Assembly: GCA_903847605.1 (NCBI GenBank)
Contig: CAINED010000033.1
Coordinates: 62,001 to 126,000, forward strand
Direction: 5' to 3'
DNA from: an uncultured Hyphomicrobiales bacterium
Lineage (GTDB): Bacteria > Pseudomonadota > Alphaproteobacteria > Rhizobiales > Beijerinckiaceae
DNA length: 64,000 bases
Positions within the stretch are counted from its first letter, which is position 1, and each line of letters starts with the position of its first letter. Positions 20,635 to 31,914 of the stretch are shown piece after piece. The position numbers and the translations under genes were made by a program. The notes beneath the pieces were generated by a model, which saw only the letters and a list, made by a program, of their open reading frames with translations, was not told the DNA's origin and made no database searches.

Positions 20635-21906
20635 ATGTCGTTATCCACACCGACCCTCGATCGAAGCAGCCCCGGACAGACCGGCCTCGTCGACCGGCTG
20701 CGCGGCGACTGGATCAGCCGAGACATGCTGTGCGGCCTTCTGTTGGCCTGCGGGATTGTTGTGACGGCCGCCTTCATTCGCCATTTGTGGGGAAGCGACG
20801 GCTACACGGACCGGCTCGGACGGCTGCTCGGCGCGGATTTTTCGGCAATCTGGGGCGCGGGAAAGGCGGCTCTGGCAGGCGATTATGTGTCCGCCTACGG
20901 CCTCGACTGGTTCAAGGCGCATTTGCTCGCGGTTTTCGCGGATCGCGCCCTTGTGCTGGCCTGGAGCTATCCGCCGGTGCTCTACGCCCTCGCTGCGCCG
21001 CTGGCGGCCCTGCCATACAGCGCTGCGCTGCTCGTCTGGCTTGGTGGCGCCTATGCCGCGCTGGCGCTGGTTGCGCGCCGGATTATCGGTCATCCGTTGG
21101 CGTGGGCGGCAGCGCTCGCTTTTCCCGGCTTTTACGGCAACGCCTTGCAGGGCCAGAGCGGATTTCTCATCGCAGCCATATTTGGCGGCGCGCTCCTGGC
21201 GCTCCGCCGCCGCCCGGCGTTGGCAGGCTTGCTTCTGGCGCTTCTCGTCCTGAAGCCGCAATTCGGTTTGCTCGTTCCGATCGCCCTGATCGCGGCGCGG
21301 CAATGGAAAGCGCTGGGGTTCGCCATTGGATTCGGCTCGATCATCGTCGCCGCTTCCGCCATGGCTTTCGGCATCGAAAGCTGGCAGGCCTTTATCGCAG
21401 GACTGGATGAAGCGCGCGCCAATGCGCTCGATCGCGGCGCGATGGGTTATTACATCCTGCAGAGCCTGTTTGGCGTTCTACGCCAGTTTGGCGTGCCTCT
21501 GCCGCTCGCCTATCTGGCGCAGGGCGCGCTGGCGTTGGCGGCAGCTTTCGCCATCTGGCGTCTGTGGCGCAGCCCGTCCGACGATCGGCTGAAATATGCA
21601 GGCCTGATAACGGCGAGCCTGCTCATAAGCCCCTACTGCATGGACTACGATCTCGTCCTGCTCGCGCCGGCCATCGCCTTTCTTGTCAGCCACGGACTTG
21701 CCAGGGGATTTGGGCCCTGGGGGCAGACAGCCCTGGCGCTCGCTTTTGTCGTCGCGCCACTGGCGCGATTTTCGACATTCTTTTTGCGCTTCCCGCTCGG
21801 CCTCTTCGCGGTAACGCTGCTCTTCACGATCTTGTTATGGCGAGCGTCCCGGCCAGACACGAACACGACGAGAGTCGCTGAAACCTTTAGCGCTTCCGCA
21901 GGTTAA
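20635..21906 (+). CDS. GT87-family (DUF2029) polytopic glycosyltransferase-like membrane protein
   Basis: A 423-residue inner-membrane protein with about ten helices. The region after the first helix (RLLGADFSAIWGAGKAALAG, then YPPVLYALAAPLAALPY) matches the GT87/DUF2029 pattern of polyprenol-phosphate-mannose-dependent mannosyltransferases, where the early Asp lies in the catalytic loop. Such enzymes add sugars to lipids or polysaccharides at the outer face. The donor and acceptor are unknown and no other envelope sugar genes adjoin. Good family match, weak functional detail. Confidence 0.75.
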   Translation: MSLSTPTLDRSSPGQTGLVDRLRGDWISRDMLCGLLLACGIVVTAAFIRHLWGSDGYTDRLGRLLGADFSAIWGAGKAALAGDYVSAYGLDWFKAHLLAVFADRALVLAWSYPPVLYALAAPLAALPYSAALLVWLGGAYAALALVARRIIGHPLAWAAALAFPGFYGNALQGQSGFLIAAIFGGALLALRRRPALAGLLLALLVLKPQFGLLVPIALIAARQWKALGFAIGFGSIIVAASAMAFGIESWQAFIAGLDEARANALDRGAMGYYILQSLFGVLRQFGVPLPLAYLAQGALALAAAFAIWRLWRSPSDDRLKYAGLITASLLISPYCMDYDLVLLAPAIAFLVSHGLARGFGPWGQTALALAFVVAPLARFSTFFLRFPLGLFAVTLLFTILLWRASRPDTNTTRVAETFSASAG

Positions 21907-22031
21907 CGAGATGGCGCGGCACGAGGCTCGCCATCTTCGGGCACACAGGGCGCCTGTGGTAAAAATACATCTGTCAATAATTTAACTTTCCCTCGACAGA
22001 AATCCGCCCTATTGTGCTTCTACTGACACGG

Positions 22032-22047
22032 TGTGCGATATCGCACA
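22032..22047. promoter_or_regulatory. Perfect 16-bp palindrome, candidate operator
   Basis: TGTGCGATATCGCACA is fully self-complementary and lies 74 bases before the ATG of the small membrane protein at 22.1 kb. The size fits a dimeric repressor site. It is the only such perfect site in the 214-base gap. Confidence 0.45.
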
Positions 22048-22120
22048 TCAAGTCTCACGACGATGGTGCAAGTACCGTTAACAAGTTGAGACGGAACCCG
22101 CACCGTCAAGGAGACGGGAT

Positions 22121-22381
22121 ATGAGCACGCAGAACCACATCGAGACCCGCGAGGAAAGTGGCTTCGTGCAGGCCATTTCTCCCGATATGGCTCGCCGCCA
22201 GCTGAAGCTGTCCGCCGCCCTTGTTGGCGCGCTTCTGGTGGCGACCGCGCTCGTTGCGACCCTGGGGCAGATCCAGCCCCGTTATGCCGACCCGGCCGTC
22301 GTCAAACTGACGGTCCAGGCCCCCGGCAGCCTGCAGATTCAGCAGGCGACGACGAAAGTTTCGGTCCAGCCCGGCGGATAG
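22121..22381 (+). CDS. Small single-pass membrane protein, unknown function
   Basis: An 86-residue protein with one helix (LKLSAALVGALLVATALVATLG) between a polar N-terminus and a C-terminal tail with beta-like repeats (VVKLTVQAPGSLQIQ, TTKVSVQPGG). AAGGAGACGGGAT precedes the ATG, a strong ribosome site. It has its own strong terminator and a palindromic candidate operator, so it looks like a regulated single-gene unit. I do not recognise the family. Confidence 0.75.
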   Translation: MSTQNHIETREESGFVQAISPDMARRQLKLSAALVGALLVATALVATLGQIQPRYADPAVVKLTVQAPGSLQIQQATTKVSVQPGG

Positions 22382-22440
22382 CCAGCGGACCACTGAGCTC
22401 CAGACGAGCCGCCGTTCCCCCAACTACGGCTCGCAAACTC

Positions 22441-22476
22441 CCCTCCGGGTCCCCCAACCCGGAGGGCTTTTTTTTT
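22441..22476 (+). terminator. Strong intrinsic terminator
   Basis: CCCTCCGGGT and ACCCGGAGGG form a stem with a short C-rich loop, followed by CTTTTTTTTT. It ends the small membrane protein gene and lies just before the convergent DUF486 gene. Confidence 0.95.
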
Positions 22477-22480
22477 GGGC

Positions 22481-22837
22481 TTAATTTGCACCGCGAAAAA
22501 TAAGCGCCGCCCCGGCCGCGATCAGAACAAAACCCGCAAGATGGTTCCATCCCAGGGTTTCCCTTAGATAGAGGACCGAAAAGCCGGCGAAGACCGCGAG
22601 CGTGATGACTTCCTGGATCGTCTTGAGCTGGGCCACAGTATAGACGCTACTGCCCAGCCGATTGGCCGGCACCGCTAGACAATATTCCACGAAGGCAATG
22701 CCCCAACTCGCCAGAATGGCGACTACGAGCGGCGCGGACTTGTATTTGAGATGCCCGTACCACGCGAAGGTCATGAAGACGTTCGACAGGACCAGCAGCA
22801 GAATGGGCGTTGCATAGAGGGAAAGGGAAGCGGGCAC
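22481..22837 (-). CDS. DUF486 family four-helix membrane protein
   Basis: A 118-residue protein with four helices and the DUF486 pattern: VLSNVFMTFAWYGHLK, then ILASWGIAFVEYCLAVPANR, AQLKTIQEVITLAVFAGFSVLYL and the final WNHLAGFVLIAAGAALIF. It is distantly like small multidrug-resistance and DMT transporters, but the substrate is unknown. Single-gene context; it faces the terminator of the upstream convergent gene. Confidence 0.85.
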   Translation of the reverse strand: MPASLSLYATPILLLVLSNVFMTFAWYGHLKYKSAPLVVAILASWGIAFVEYCLAVPANRLGSSVYTVAQLKTIQEVITLAVFAGFSVLYLRETLGWNHLAGFVLIAAGAALIFRGAN

Positions 22838-23058
22838 GGGGGAAGTCTCCTTTGCCCGACGACCATGCCATTGGCTCGGGCCCGGATTGATCAGTTTTGC
22901 TCAAGTATCGTTCGTAACGATGCCGAAAATCGCAACAAACGGGTCCTCGCGAAGTTCCGTTTATTTTTCAAGCACTCAGACAAAGCTCGGCCGCCCGGGC
23001 TAATCGTCGGTTAACGAATTAACGTTAATGATTGCTCTGTCCGTGTTTCGGGTCACCT

Positions 23059-23826
23059 ATGAACCTGTCCGAGTTGCGCAAACTGACTCCACCCCCGCCG
23101 CCACAAAGGAAGGGGCAGTCTTCGTTCGTGCGCATCTTCGAGGCCGGCGCCGTCGTTGCGATCGCCCTGCTAGGATATGCTGTTTACGCCGGTTTGCTGG
23201 AAATCCCGGGCTTGCGTGGCAATAGCGAAGCGCCTCGTCCGGCGGCCTTGAACTCCAGTCAGCCCCCCGCGGCCATTCCGTCCGTGCTCCGGGACAGCGA
23301 AAATGGCCCGAGAATCGCGCCCGCCGCCCCGGCCCCATCACGACCTGTCGGCCTGCCCTCGGCGGTTCAATTCTTCGAGCGCCAGCAGCCTGGCGACCAG
23401 ACCCGCTTCGTATCCTGCGTGAAATTGTCCGGTCACGAGTGGCGCAAGGTGATCAATGCCCTGCAAGCGGGCATCGAACCGCTCAGCAGCCAGTTCGCGA
23501 CCTGCATGCTGAGCCTGAACCCCGGCCGCCTCTGCGAGCCTTCGGAAGTCCAGAACCTCACGGCTTTTCTGAAAATCCACATGGAACAGAAAATAGCCGG
23601 CGCAACGCCCGAAGCGGACAATCGGTCGGCGAGTGCCGCAGGCGGAGCACGCAGCGAATTGCGGACGGCGACGGCAAGCGCAGCGCTGGACAAAGTGTTT
23701 CTGACGGATCTGCGCGAACTGCTTGCGCAGGGCTATCTGCGCATCGCCGATATCGGCCCCATCCTGCCGGTGGAAGCGCAAGCCGCGCTCGCAGCCGTGA
23801 CGGTCGAGCGCATCGCCTGCCGCTGA
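23059..23826 (+). CDS. Single-pass membrane protein of unknown function
   Basis: A 255-residue protein. A Pro-rich N-terminal tail (TPPPPPQ) precedes one helix (AGAVVAIALLGYAVYAGLL). A long Pro/Ala-rich linker leads to a folded C-terminal part with three cysteines (FVSCVKLSGHEW, FATCMLSLNPGRLCEPSE) and helical stretches such as KVFLTDLRELLAQGYLRIADIG. The topology puts the C-terminal domain outside the cytoplasm. The chosen ATG gives a clean N-terminus; the ORF also has an ATG 27 bases upstream. The stop directly abuts the stop of the convergent permease. Confidence 0.65.
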   Translation: MNLSELRKLTPPPPPQRKGQSSFVRIFEAGAVVAIALLGYAVYAGLLEIPGLRGNSEAPRPAALNSSQPPAAIPSVLRDSENGPRIAPAAPAPSRPVGLPSAVQFFERQQPGDQTRFVSCVKLSGHEWRKVINALQAGIEPLSSQFATCMLSLNPGRLCEPSEVQNLTAFLKIHMEQKIAGATPEADNRSASAAGGARSELRTATASAALDKVFLTDLRELLAQGYLRIADIGPILPVEAQAALAAVTVERIACR

Positions 23827-25185
23827 TCAGGCCTTGCCGTCTTCGTCCTTGCTGACGAACAGCATCAGCGGAATTCCGATCAGCATCACCACGACGCCGA
23901 TGAAAGCGCCGAGCCCGATGAAATCGGGCCGCGCCCAGATGTAGCTGAGACTTGAATAGAGCAGATAGGCGCAGATGCCGACGAAGAGCCCCGGCGTTAC
24001 CGGATAAAGAGGCACTCTGAACGGCCGCGGCGTATCCGGCTCACGTGCGCGGAAGATGAACAGCGCAATCGCGACTAGCAACAGGAAGAACCAGAAGGCC
24101 GGCGCCGTATAGGCGACCATCGCCTCGAACCCGTCATGCGTCGCCGCGCCGAAAGCGACCAATGCCAGCGTGATCGCGCCTTGCACCAGAAGCGCATTGG
24201 CGGGATTGCTGCCGCGTTCGTCCCAATTGCCGAGCCGCGCGATGGCCGGGATGTCCCGCCCTAGCGAATAATAGGTACGGGCGCCTGTAAAGACCGATCC
24301 ATTGATCGTGCTGAGCGAGGAGAGACAGACCGTGATGGCGAGCAGGATGACGCCCTTTTCGCCAGCGGCCAGCCGCATGAGATCAGCGCCTACCGCCTTG
24401 CTCTCGGCAATGCCCTTCAGGCCCAGCGACAAGAGAAGTGCGAAGCAGAAGGCGACATAAAGCGCGGTGACGACTGCCGTTCCAATCAAGACGATTCTCA
24501 GCATATCGCGCTTCACATCGCGCATTTCGCCGGAGAGATAGGCCACTTCGTTCCAGCCGCCGTAGGTCAGCAGCACAAGCACCATGGCGATGCCAATCAT
24601 GCTGCCAGCGCTGCCGGATGGCGCCGCCGGCTTGACCTGCGGGCCCCCGGCAACAGTGAAGCCGATTACGATGACGCTCAGCAACGCAAGGATGGTCAGC
24701 ACTTCGAGAATCTTCTGCGCGCGCGCGCCTTCAAGCGTACCGACCACGTTGATCGCAGTGAACGCGATTACGCTGATGGCGGCCCAGATCGCGGTTCCCT
24801 GCGGTCCCAGCGAATAAAGCTGCTGCGCATATTCGCCAAAGACGAAGGCTACGGCAGCAATCGCGCCGGTCTGGAACACCGTGCAACGCGCCCATGCGAA
24901 GAGCACGGCGAGACGCCGCCCATAGGCGCGCGAGAGAAAATTATATTCGCCGCCCGCATTGGGATAAGCGGCGGCAAGTTCCGCATAGCACAGCGCGCCG
25001 ATGAGCGTCGCGACGCCGCCCGCGATCCATACGCCAATGAACAGCTCGTTGGTGCCGGTCATGTTGGCGATGATGCTCGGCGTCTTGAAGATGCCGGCGC
25101 CAATGACAATGCCGACATAGAAGGCGATGCCGTCGCTGATGCTCAGCAGCTTGCGCGGGCCGGAATCGTTTTGGGCGACACTCAT
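23827..25185 (-). CDS. APC-superfamily amino-acid permease
   Basis: A 452-residue transporter with about twelve helices. The N-terminal FYVGIVIGAGIFKTPSII is the unwound helix 1 that binds the amino-acid backbone, and GALCYAELAAAYPNAGGEYNFL is the classic helix 2-3 block. The substrate cannot be assigned. It begins 40 bases after the first of three methyltransferase-fold genes, so all four are probably one operon, which raises the chance of a shared substrate or of an incidental partner. Confidence 0.9.
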   Translation of the reverse strand: MSVAQNDSGPRKLLSISDGIAFYVGIVIGAGIFKTPSIIANMTGTNELFIGVWIAGGVATLIGALCYAELAAAYPNAGGEYNFLSRAYGRRLAVLFAWARCTVFQTGAIAAVAFVFGEYAQQLYSLGPQGTAIWAAISVIAFTAINVVGTLEGARAQKILEVLTILALLSVIVIGFTVAGGPQVKPAAPSGSAGSMIGIAMVLVLLTYGGWNEVAYLSGEMRDVKRDMLRIVLIGTAVVTALYVAFCFALLLSLGLKGIAESKAVGADLMRLAAGEKGVILLAITVCLSSLSTINGSVFTGARTYYSLGRDIPAIARLGNWDERGSNPANALLVQGAITLALVAFGAATHDGFEAMVAYTAPAFWFFLLLVAIALFIFRAREPDTPRPFRVPLYPVTPGLFVGICAYLLYSSLSYIWARPDFIGLGAFIGVVVMLIGIPLMLFVSKDEDGKA

Positions 25186-25225
25186 GAAAACATCCGATGC
25201 ATTCTTGTTGGAAGATGGAGTGAAG

Positions 25226-26077
25226 CTAGTTGGCGCGCTGCCCGATCCAGTCCGTCACGACCTGCGGCGGACGCGACGTATCGGCGGCCAGCTTGTCGCC
25301 GTCGACCCTGCCGTTGAAGACCAGCACTCGGCCGTCCTCGAACACAGCGTTGAAGCGCAGCTTGTCGCCATCGAGCCGTCCCTCGCGCACGAGCCCGACC
25401 GCCTTGCCCGTAGAGATGCGTCCCTCGACCTTCTGGAACTTCTGACGCAGCGAAAGCGAATAGCCTTCACCGCCCGCGGTCAGCGTCCACAAGCCTTCGG
25501 CGCGTGCAGGCACGATCCAATGAAATATGTCGTGATCGGAATTCGTTTCCTGCAGATCGGGCTCCCAGTCGTCGAAATGGAAGTCGTGCGAGACGATGCG
25601 CGATCCCGGCTTCATGTCTGCGAGAATGCGCGAGCGCAGAGTCAGCATCACCGATGGCAGAAGATACATCGTGAGCACGGACGCTTTTTCGATCGGAGTC
25701 TTGAAGAGATCCTTGATCTCGAACTGCACACGATCGGCGACGCCGGCCTTCTTCGCATTCGCATTAGCTTCGGCAATACGAACGGGATTGATGTCGACGC
25801 CGTATCCGCGCGCAGCGTATTTAGAAGCGGCCGTCACCAGCATACGCCCATCGCCGCAGCCGAGATCCATGACGAAATCGTCTTTCGTCACTTTCGCGAT
25901 TTCGAGCATGCGATCGACGATTTCCTGCGGCGTCGGCACATAGGGAACGTCGAGCTTGACCGGTGGCGGAAACGCAGAGCCCTGCCCCATCGCCCGGCCT
26001 GCAACCGCGGATGCCGCGAGACCGGCGACAATTCCACTCAACGCGGCGCGGCGTGTCACCAAATTGCGCGTGTTCAT
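25226..26077 (-). CDS. Exported SAM-methyltransferase-fold protein, paralogue 1 of 3
   Basis: A 283-residue protein. The N-terminus (LVTRRAALSGIVAGLAASAVAGRAMGQ) reads as a twin-arginine-type signal. After DVPYVPTPQEIVDRMLEIA comes the class I methyltransferase core: motif [11 protein letters not shown], the acidic DINPVR of motif II, and FEIKDLF. The C-terminal 100 residues form an added domain, probably beta-rich, with HDFHFDDWEPD and HWIVPAR. A ribosome site (GGGGGACAGA) supports the start. It shares this architecture with the two genes just upstream. Substrate unknown. Confidence 0.8.
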   Translation of the reverse strand: MNTRNLVTRRAALSGIVAGLAASAVAGRAMGQGSAFPPPVKLDVPYVPTPQEIVDRMLEIAKVTKDDFVMDLGCGDGRMLVTAASKYAARGYGVDINPVRIAEANANAKKAGVADRVQFEIKDLFKTPIEKASVLTMYLLPSVMLTLRSRILADMKPGSRIVSHDFHFDDWEPDLQETNSDHDIFHWIVPARAEGLWTLTAGGEGYSLSLRQKFQKVEGRISTGKAVGLVREGRLDGDKLRFNAVFEDGRVLVFNGRVDGDKLAADTSRPPQVVTDWIGQRAN

Positions 26078-26143
26078 TCTGTCCCCCGCAAACGCGCGAC
26101 GCCGGCTCATGCCGGCATCGCAATCCTTGTTATTCTGTTGAGA

Positions 26144-26974
26144 TCAACGTCCGAAGCGGGTTTCGTGCTGCGCATTCCACGACGACCCTGTGCCACCGTC
26201 TATGCTGCCCGCGGAAATTCGGCCGGTGTAGTTTTTCGGTCCGCTGCCGAAGTCCACGGCGAATGTGATTTCCTCGCCCTTGATCCGGCCGCTCACCTTG
26301 CCTGCGGGACCGCTGCCTTTTTGCGCGCTTCCGTTGACCTTCTGGTACTGCTGGTAGAGATCGAGCACGATCTCGTCGTTGCCGTCGCGCAGGTTCCACT
26401 TGCCGGCGACCTTGGCTGGCACGACCCAGTGATAGATATTCCGTCCCCGCACTTCGTCCTGAAGATCGGGCTCCCAGTCGGCCATGTGGAAAGCGTGCGA
26501 GACAATGCGCGAACCCGGCTTCATCTCGCTGAGGATGCGTGGGCGCAATTGCAGGTTCACGCTCGGTAAAAGATAAATGGTGAGGACGGTCGCCTGGCTG
26601 ATCGAAGTCTCGAACAGGTTCTTCACCTCGAACTGGACCTTGTCGGTGACGTTGGCTTTTTTGGCGTTTTCCGTGGCTTCCTGGATGCGCACGGGATTGA
26701 GGTCGACACCGCGGCCGCGCGCGCCAAATTTGGATGCCGCCGTCACCAGCATGCGTCCGTCGCCGCAACCTAGGTCCATGACGAAATCGCCCGATGTCGG
26801 CTTGACGATATCGAGCATGCGGTCGACCACGTCCTGCGGTGTCGGCACATAGGGCACGTCGAGCGAAACCGATGCTTGCGCCAGGGCGCGTCCGCCTGCC
26901 AGGGCCGGAACGGCGAAGGCTGCGCCGAGCAGAGTGACGGCCTTGCGGCGGGACATATCGGTCGTGAAATTCAT
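26144..26974 (-). CDS. Exported SAM-methyltransferase-fold protein, paralogue 2 of 3
   Basis: A 276-residue protein with the signal MSRRKAVTLLGAAFAVPALAGGRALAQ, again twin-arginine-like. The core keeps [18 protein letters not shown], motif [17 protein letters not shown] and VKNLFET, and the C-terminal domain has HAFHMADWEPDLQ and HWVVPAKV. GGGAGGAAAAGC precedes the ATG chosen; an earlier ATG would add 27 residues of poor quality. It sits 66 bases upstream of paralogue 1. The protein is closest in layout to paralogue 1 by eye. Confidence 0.8.
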   Translation of the reverse strand: MNFTTDMSRRKAVTLLGAAFAVPALAGGRALAQASVSLDVPYVPTPQDVVDRMLDIVKPTSGDFVMDLGCGDGRMLVTAASKFGARGRGVDLNPVRIQEATENAKKANVTDKVQFEVKNLFETSISQATVLTIYLLPSVNLQLRPRILSEMKPGSRIVSHAFHMADWEPDLQDEVRGRNIYHWVVPAKVAGKWNLRDGNDEIVLDLYQQYQKVNGSAQKGSGPAGKVSGRIKGEEITFAVDFGSGPKNYTGRISAGSIDGGTGSSWNAQHETRFGR

Positions 26975-27090
26975 GCTTTTCCTCCCTCGCGACACGCGTG
27001 ACGAACCCGGCCCTCGTCTCACCTCTAAAGGCAATTGCGAACACCCGCCTGTCACATTGATTTTACTGGACTACGAAACCCACCGGCGCG

Positions 27091-27933
27091 TCAACGCCGC
27101 TCGAGCGGGGCCTGCGCAGAAAGCCGTTTGGCGCTCCATCCCTCGCCCGTAATGGTCTCGCCCTCGACCTTGCCCGCAAACTCCAGCCGCCCCGCGCCTG
27201 GCGTCTCCAGCGCGAAGGCGATTTCCGGCCCCGCCAGCCGCGCATTCCGCAGCCGCACGCCGTCGACGCCTTCAAGATAACCCGTGATGCGTTGAAAGCT
27301 CTGGATCAGCGCCAGCGTGAACGGCGGACCGTCCTTACGCGTCACGCGCCAGCTTCCCTCAACATTAGCGGGCACGACGTAAAAATGGATCGGCCGCATC
27401 GCGACCATGTCGTTCTGGTCCGGCCGCCACTTGCCGATGCCGAAGCCATGCGTGACGATGCGCGAGCCCGGCTTCATTTCTTTCAGCATGCGCGGCGCCA
27501 GCAGCTCATTGATGTGCGGGAAGAGGTAGAGCGCCAGAACGCTCGCCTTGCCGATCGGGGTGTGGAAGAGATCCTCGATGCCGAAATCGACCTTGTCGGC
27601 AACCCCCGCCGCAACTGCATTGGCCTTAGCTTCCCTGATGCGTTTGGGGTCGATATCGACGCCGAAGCCGCGCGCCCCGAATTTCGCCGCAGCGGTGACG
27701 AGAATGCGCCCGTCGCCGCAGCCGAGATCCATGACGTAATCCTCTGCCGTGACCTTGGCGAGTTCCAGCATGCGATCGACGACATCCTGCGGCGTCGGCA
27801 CGTAGGGCGCGTCGAGATCGGGTTCCTTCTCGGCGGGCTTGTCAGGCGACTGCTGAGCCAACGCAATGCCGGACGAAAGCGAACCTGCCAACAAAAACGC
27901 ACGGCGCGAGAAGATTTGCGGACTGGATGCCAT
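27091..27933 (-). CDS. Exported SAM-methyltransferase-fold protein, paralogue 3 of 3
   Basis: A 280-residue protein with the clearest twin-arginine signal of the three ([20 protein letters not shown]). It keeps [19 protein letters not shown], motif [17 protein letters not shown] and IEDLFHT. The tail domain differs most: [12 protein letters not shown] and [14 protein letters not shown] replace the DWEPD/HWIVPA blocks. CACAGGAACC precedes the ATG. It is first in the run, so the set is transcribed 3-2-1-permease. The uvrB gene diverges from it 110 bases away. Confidence 0.8.
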   Translation of the reverse strand: MASSPQIFSRRAFLLAGSLSSGIALAQQSPDKPAEKEPDLDAPYVPTPQDVVDRMLELAKVTAEDYVMDLGCGDGRILVTAAAKFGARGFGVDIDPKRIREAKANAVAAGVADKVDFGIEDLFHTPIGKASVLALYLFPHINELLAPRMLKEMKPGSRIVTHGFGIGKWRPDQNDMVAMRPIHFYVVPANVEGSWRVTRKDGPPFTLALIQSFQRITGYLEGVDGVRLRNARLAGPEIAFALETPGAGRLEFAGKVEGETITGEGWSAKRLSAQAPLERR

Positions 27934-28043
27934 GTGTCGGTTCCTGTGTGTTGCGGCGATCTTCTGCCGCAACGGTAAGCTCCCCTCAAGTCACATGCAT
28001 GTGCGCACTTTTCCTGCAAGCAGATTCACCCCATATTGGAATT

Positions 28044-30767
<2,724 letters not shown>

Positions 30768-30780
30768 TTCGGGCCGCGAT

Positions 30781-30926
30781 CCCCTCGTGCTTCGAGACGC
30801 AACGCTGTGCGTTGCTCCTCAGCATGAGGGGATCGGGTTGCGGCCACCCACCCAGCCCTCATGCTGAGGAGGCTTGCGAAGCAAGCCGTCTCGTCCTTCG
30901 GCAAGTTCAGGATGAGGGCACGAGGG
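30781..30926 (+). repeat. Two further copies of the CCCTCATGCTGAGG palindromic repeat
   Basis: Copies at 30781-30831 (CCCCTCGTGCTTCGAGACG, ending CAGCATGAGGGG) and 30856-30926 (CCCTCATGCTGAGGAGGC, ending GATGAGGGCACGAGGG). The second has an extra TCGTCCTTCGGCAAG segment and may be a compound copy. They fill most of the gap between uvrB and the GIY-YIG gene, and may also act as 3'-end structures for uvrB. Confidence 0.85.
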
Positions 30927-31008
30927 CGGGGAGCACACGCGCCTGCACTTGCACAAGCATATCGCTCCTTGCACAATACTATCGTTGTAACAAACAATTG
31001 GAGCCGCG

Positions 31009-31308
31009 ATGCCCGGCGCGAGCGTTTACATCATTCTTTGCGCGGACGGCAGCTATTACACCGGCCTGACAAGGGAGGAAGTCTCCACACGCTTCAGCCA
31101 GCATGTGAACGGCATCGACCCCAAAGCCTATACATTCTCGCGCCGGCCGCTGAAGCTGATCTGGAATTCGCATTTCGACAGGATCGACGAAGCCATCGCC
31201 ACAGAACGCCGTATCAAGGGCTGGTCGCGCGCCAAGAAGGAAGCGATGATGCGAGGTGATTTCGATCTGTTGCCGGAATTGGCAGCGAGACGAAACAAAA
31301 AATTCTGA
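31009..31308 (+). CDS. Small GIY-YIG endonuclease-family protein
   Basis: A 99-residue protein of the stand-alone GIY-YIG type. The two strands of the motif are VYIILCADGSYYTGLT, with the YIL and YTG triplets in place of GIY and YIG; the conserved Arg is in STRFSQHVNG and the Glu in ATERRIKGWSRAKKEAMM, all as in the family. The role of these small proteins is not settled; some cut or process branched DNA. It is flanked by the palindromic repeats on both sides. Confidence 0.9.
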   Translation: MPGASVYIILCADGSYYTGLTREEVSTRFSQHVNGIDPKAYTFSRRPLKLIWNSHFDRIDEAIATERRIKGWSRAKKEAMMRGDFDLLPELAARRNKKF

Positions 31309-31326
31309 TGGAACAACGACCTTAAG

Positions 31327-31533
31327 CCCTGATGCTGAGGAGCGGGCCTCGGGCCAGCGTCTCGAAGCACGAGGGCGTCGCGCAATCCCCTCGTCCTTCG
31401 AGACGCAATGCTGCGCATTGCTCCTCAGGATGAGGGGATTGCGTTTTTCGGCGCGCCAAACCCTCAGTCAAAATGACCACCCAGCCCTCACCCTGAGGAG
31501 CGCCTCGAAGAGGCGCGTCTCGAAGGGCGAGGG
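31327..31533 (+). repeat. Three copies of the CCCTCATGCTGAGG palindromic repeat
   Basis: An oppositely oriented pair at 31327-31375 and 31387-31437 has the same spacing and order as the pair inside uvrB. A third copy at 31485-31533 carries CCCTCACCCTGAGGAGCGCC and ends GAAGGGCGAGGG. They occupy the 237-base gap between two genes that converge here. Confidence 0.88.
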
Positions 31534-31545
31534 CGTGGCGAACCT

Positions 31546-31842
31546 TCACCCAATACGGCTCATCTGTTCACGCTCGACCTGCGCGAACAGTGAAGCGGCA
31601 AGCTTCGTTTCAAATCGATACGTTGCATAATTGGGCTTGTCCTCTGCGGTATCGGGTGAGACAAGAACCAACCATTCATTCTTGCCGAAATCCTCTTCGA
31701 CAATGACTGTCAGGTCTTCGTAATCATAAGGTTCTATCTCTGCATCGCATTCAGGACAGCGGTCATTACACGCGCAAGACCACTCGTCGGTCCAAGATGC
31801 TCCGCACTCATCGTGGCAGTAGTGTTTTAGGAACCAGGCCAT
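31546..31842 (-). CDS. Cys-rich small protein, probable zinc ribbon, unknown function
   Basis: A 98-residue protein. The N-terminal half has cysteines in HYCHDECGASW and CACNDRCPECDAEIEPYD, enough for one zinc site. The second half is acidic with VIVEEDFGKNEWLVLV and a late FETKLAASLFAQVEREQMSR helix. No family recognised. Base use is more AT-rich than in the host-like genes around it. It is divergent from the DpnI-like gene 72 bases away, so the two may have arrived together. Confidence 0.6.
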   Translation of the reverse strand: MAWFLKHYCHDECGASWTDEWSCACNDRCPECDAEIEPYDYEDLTVIVEEDFGKNEWLVLVSPDTAEDKPNYATYRFETKLAASLFAQVEREQMSRIG

Positions 31843-31914
31843 TCCGCCGCTCCAATAATTAAGAATTATTTACCCAGTATATGCGAGCCTAGTCGCTCAA
31901 GTTCTGAGAGCGAA

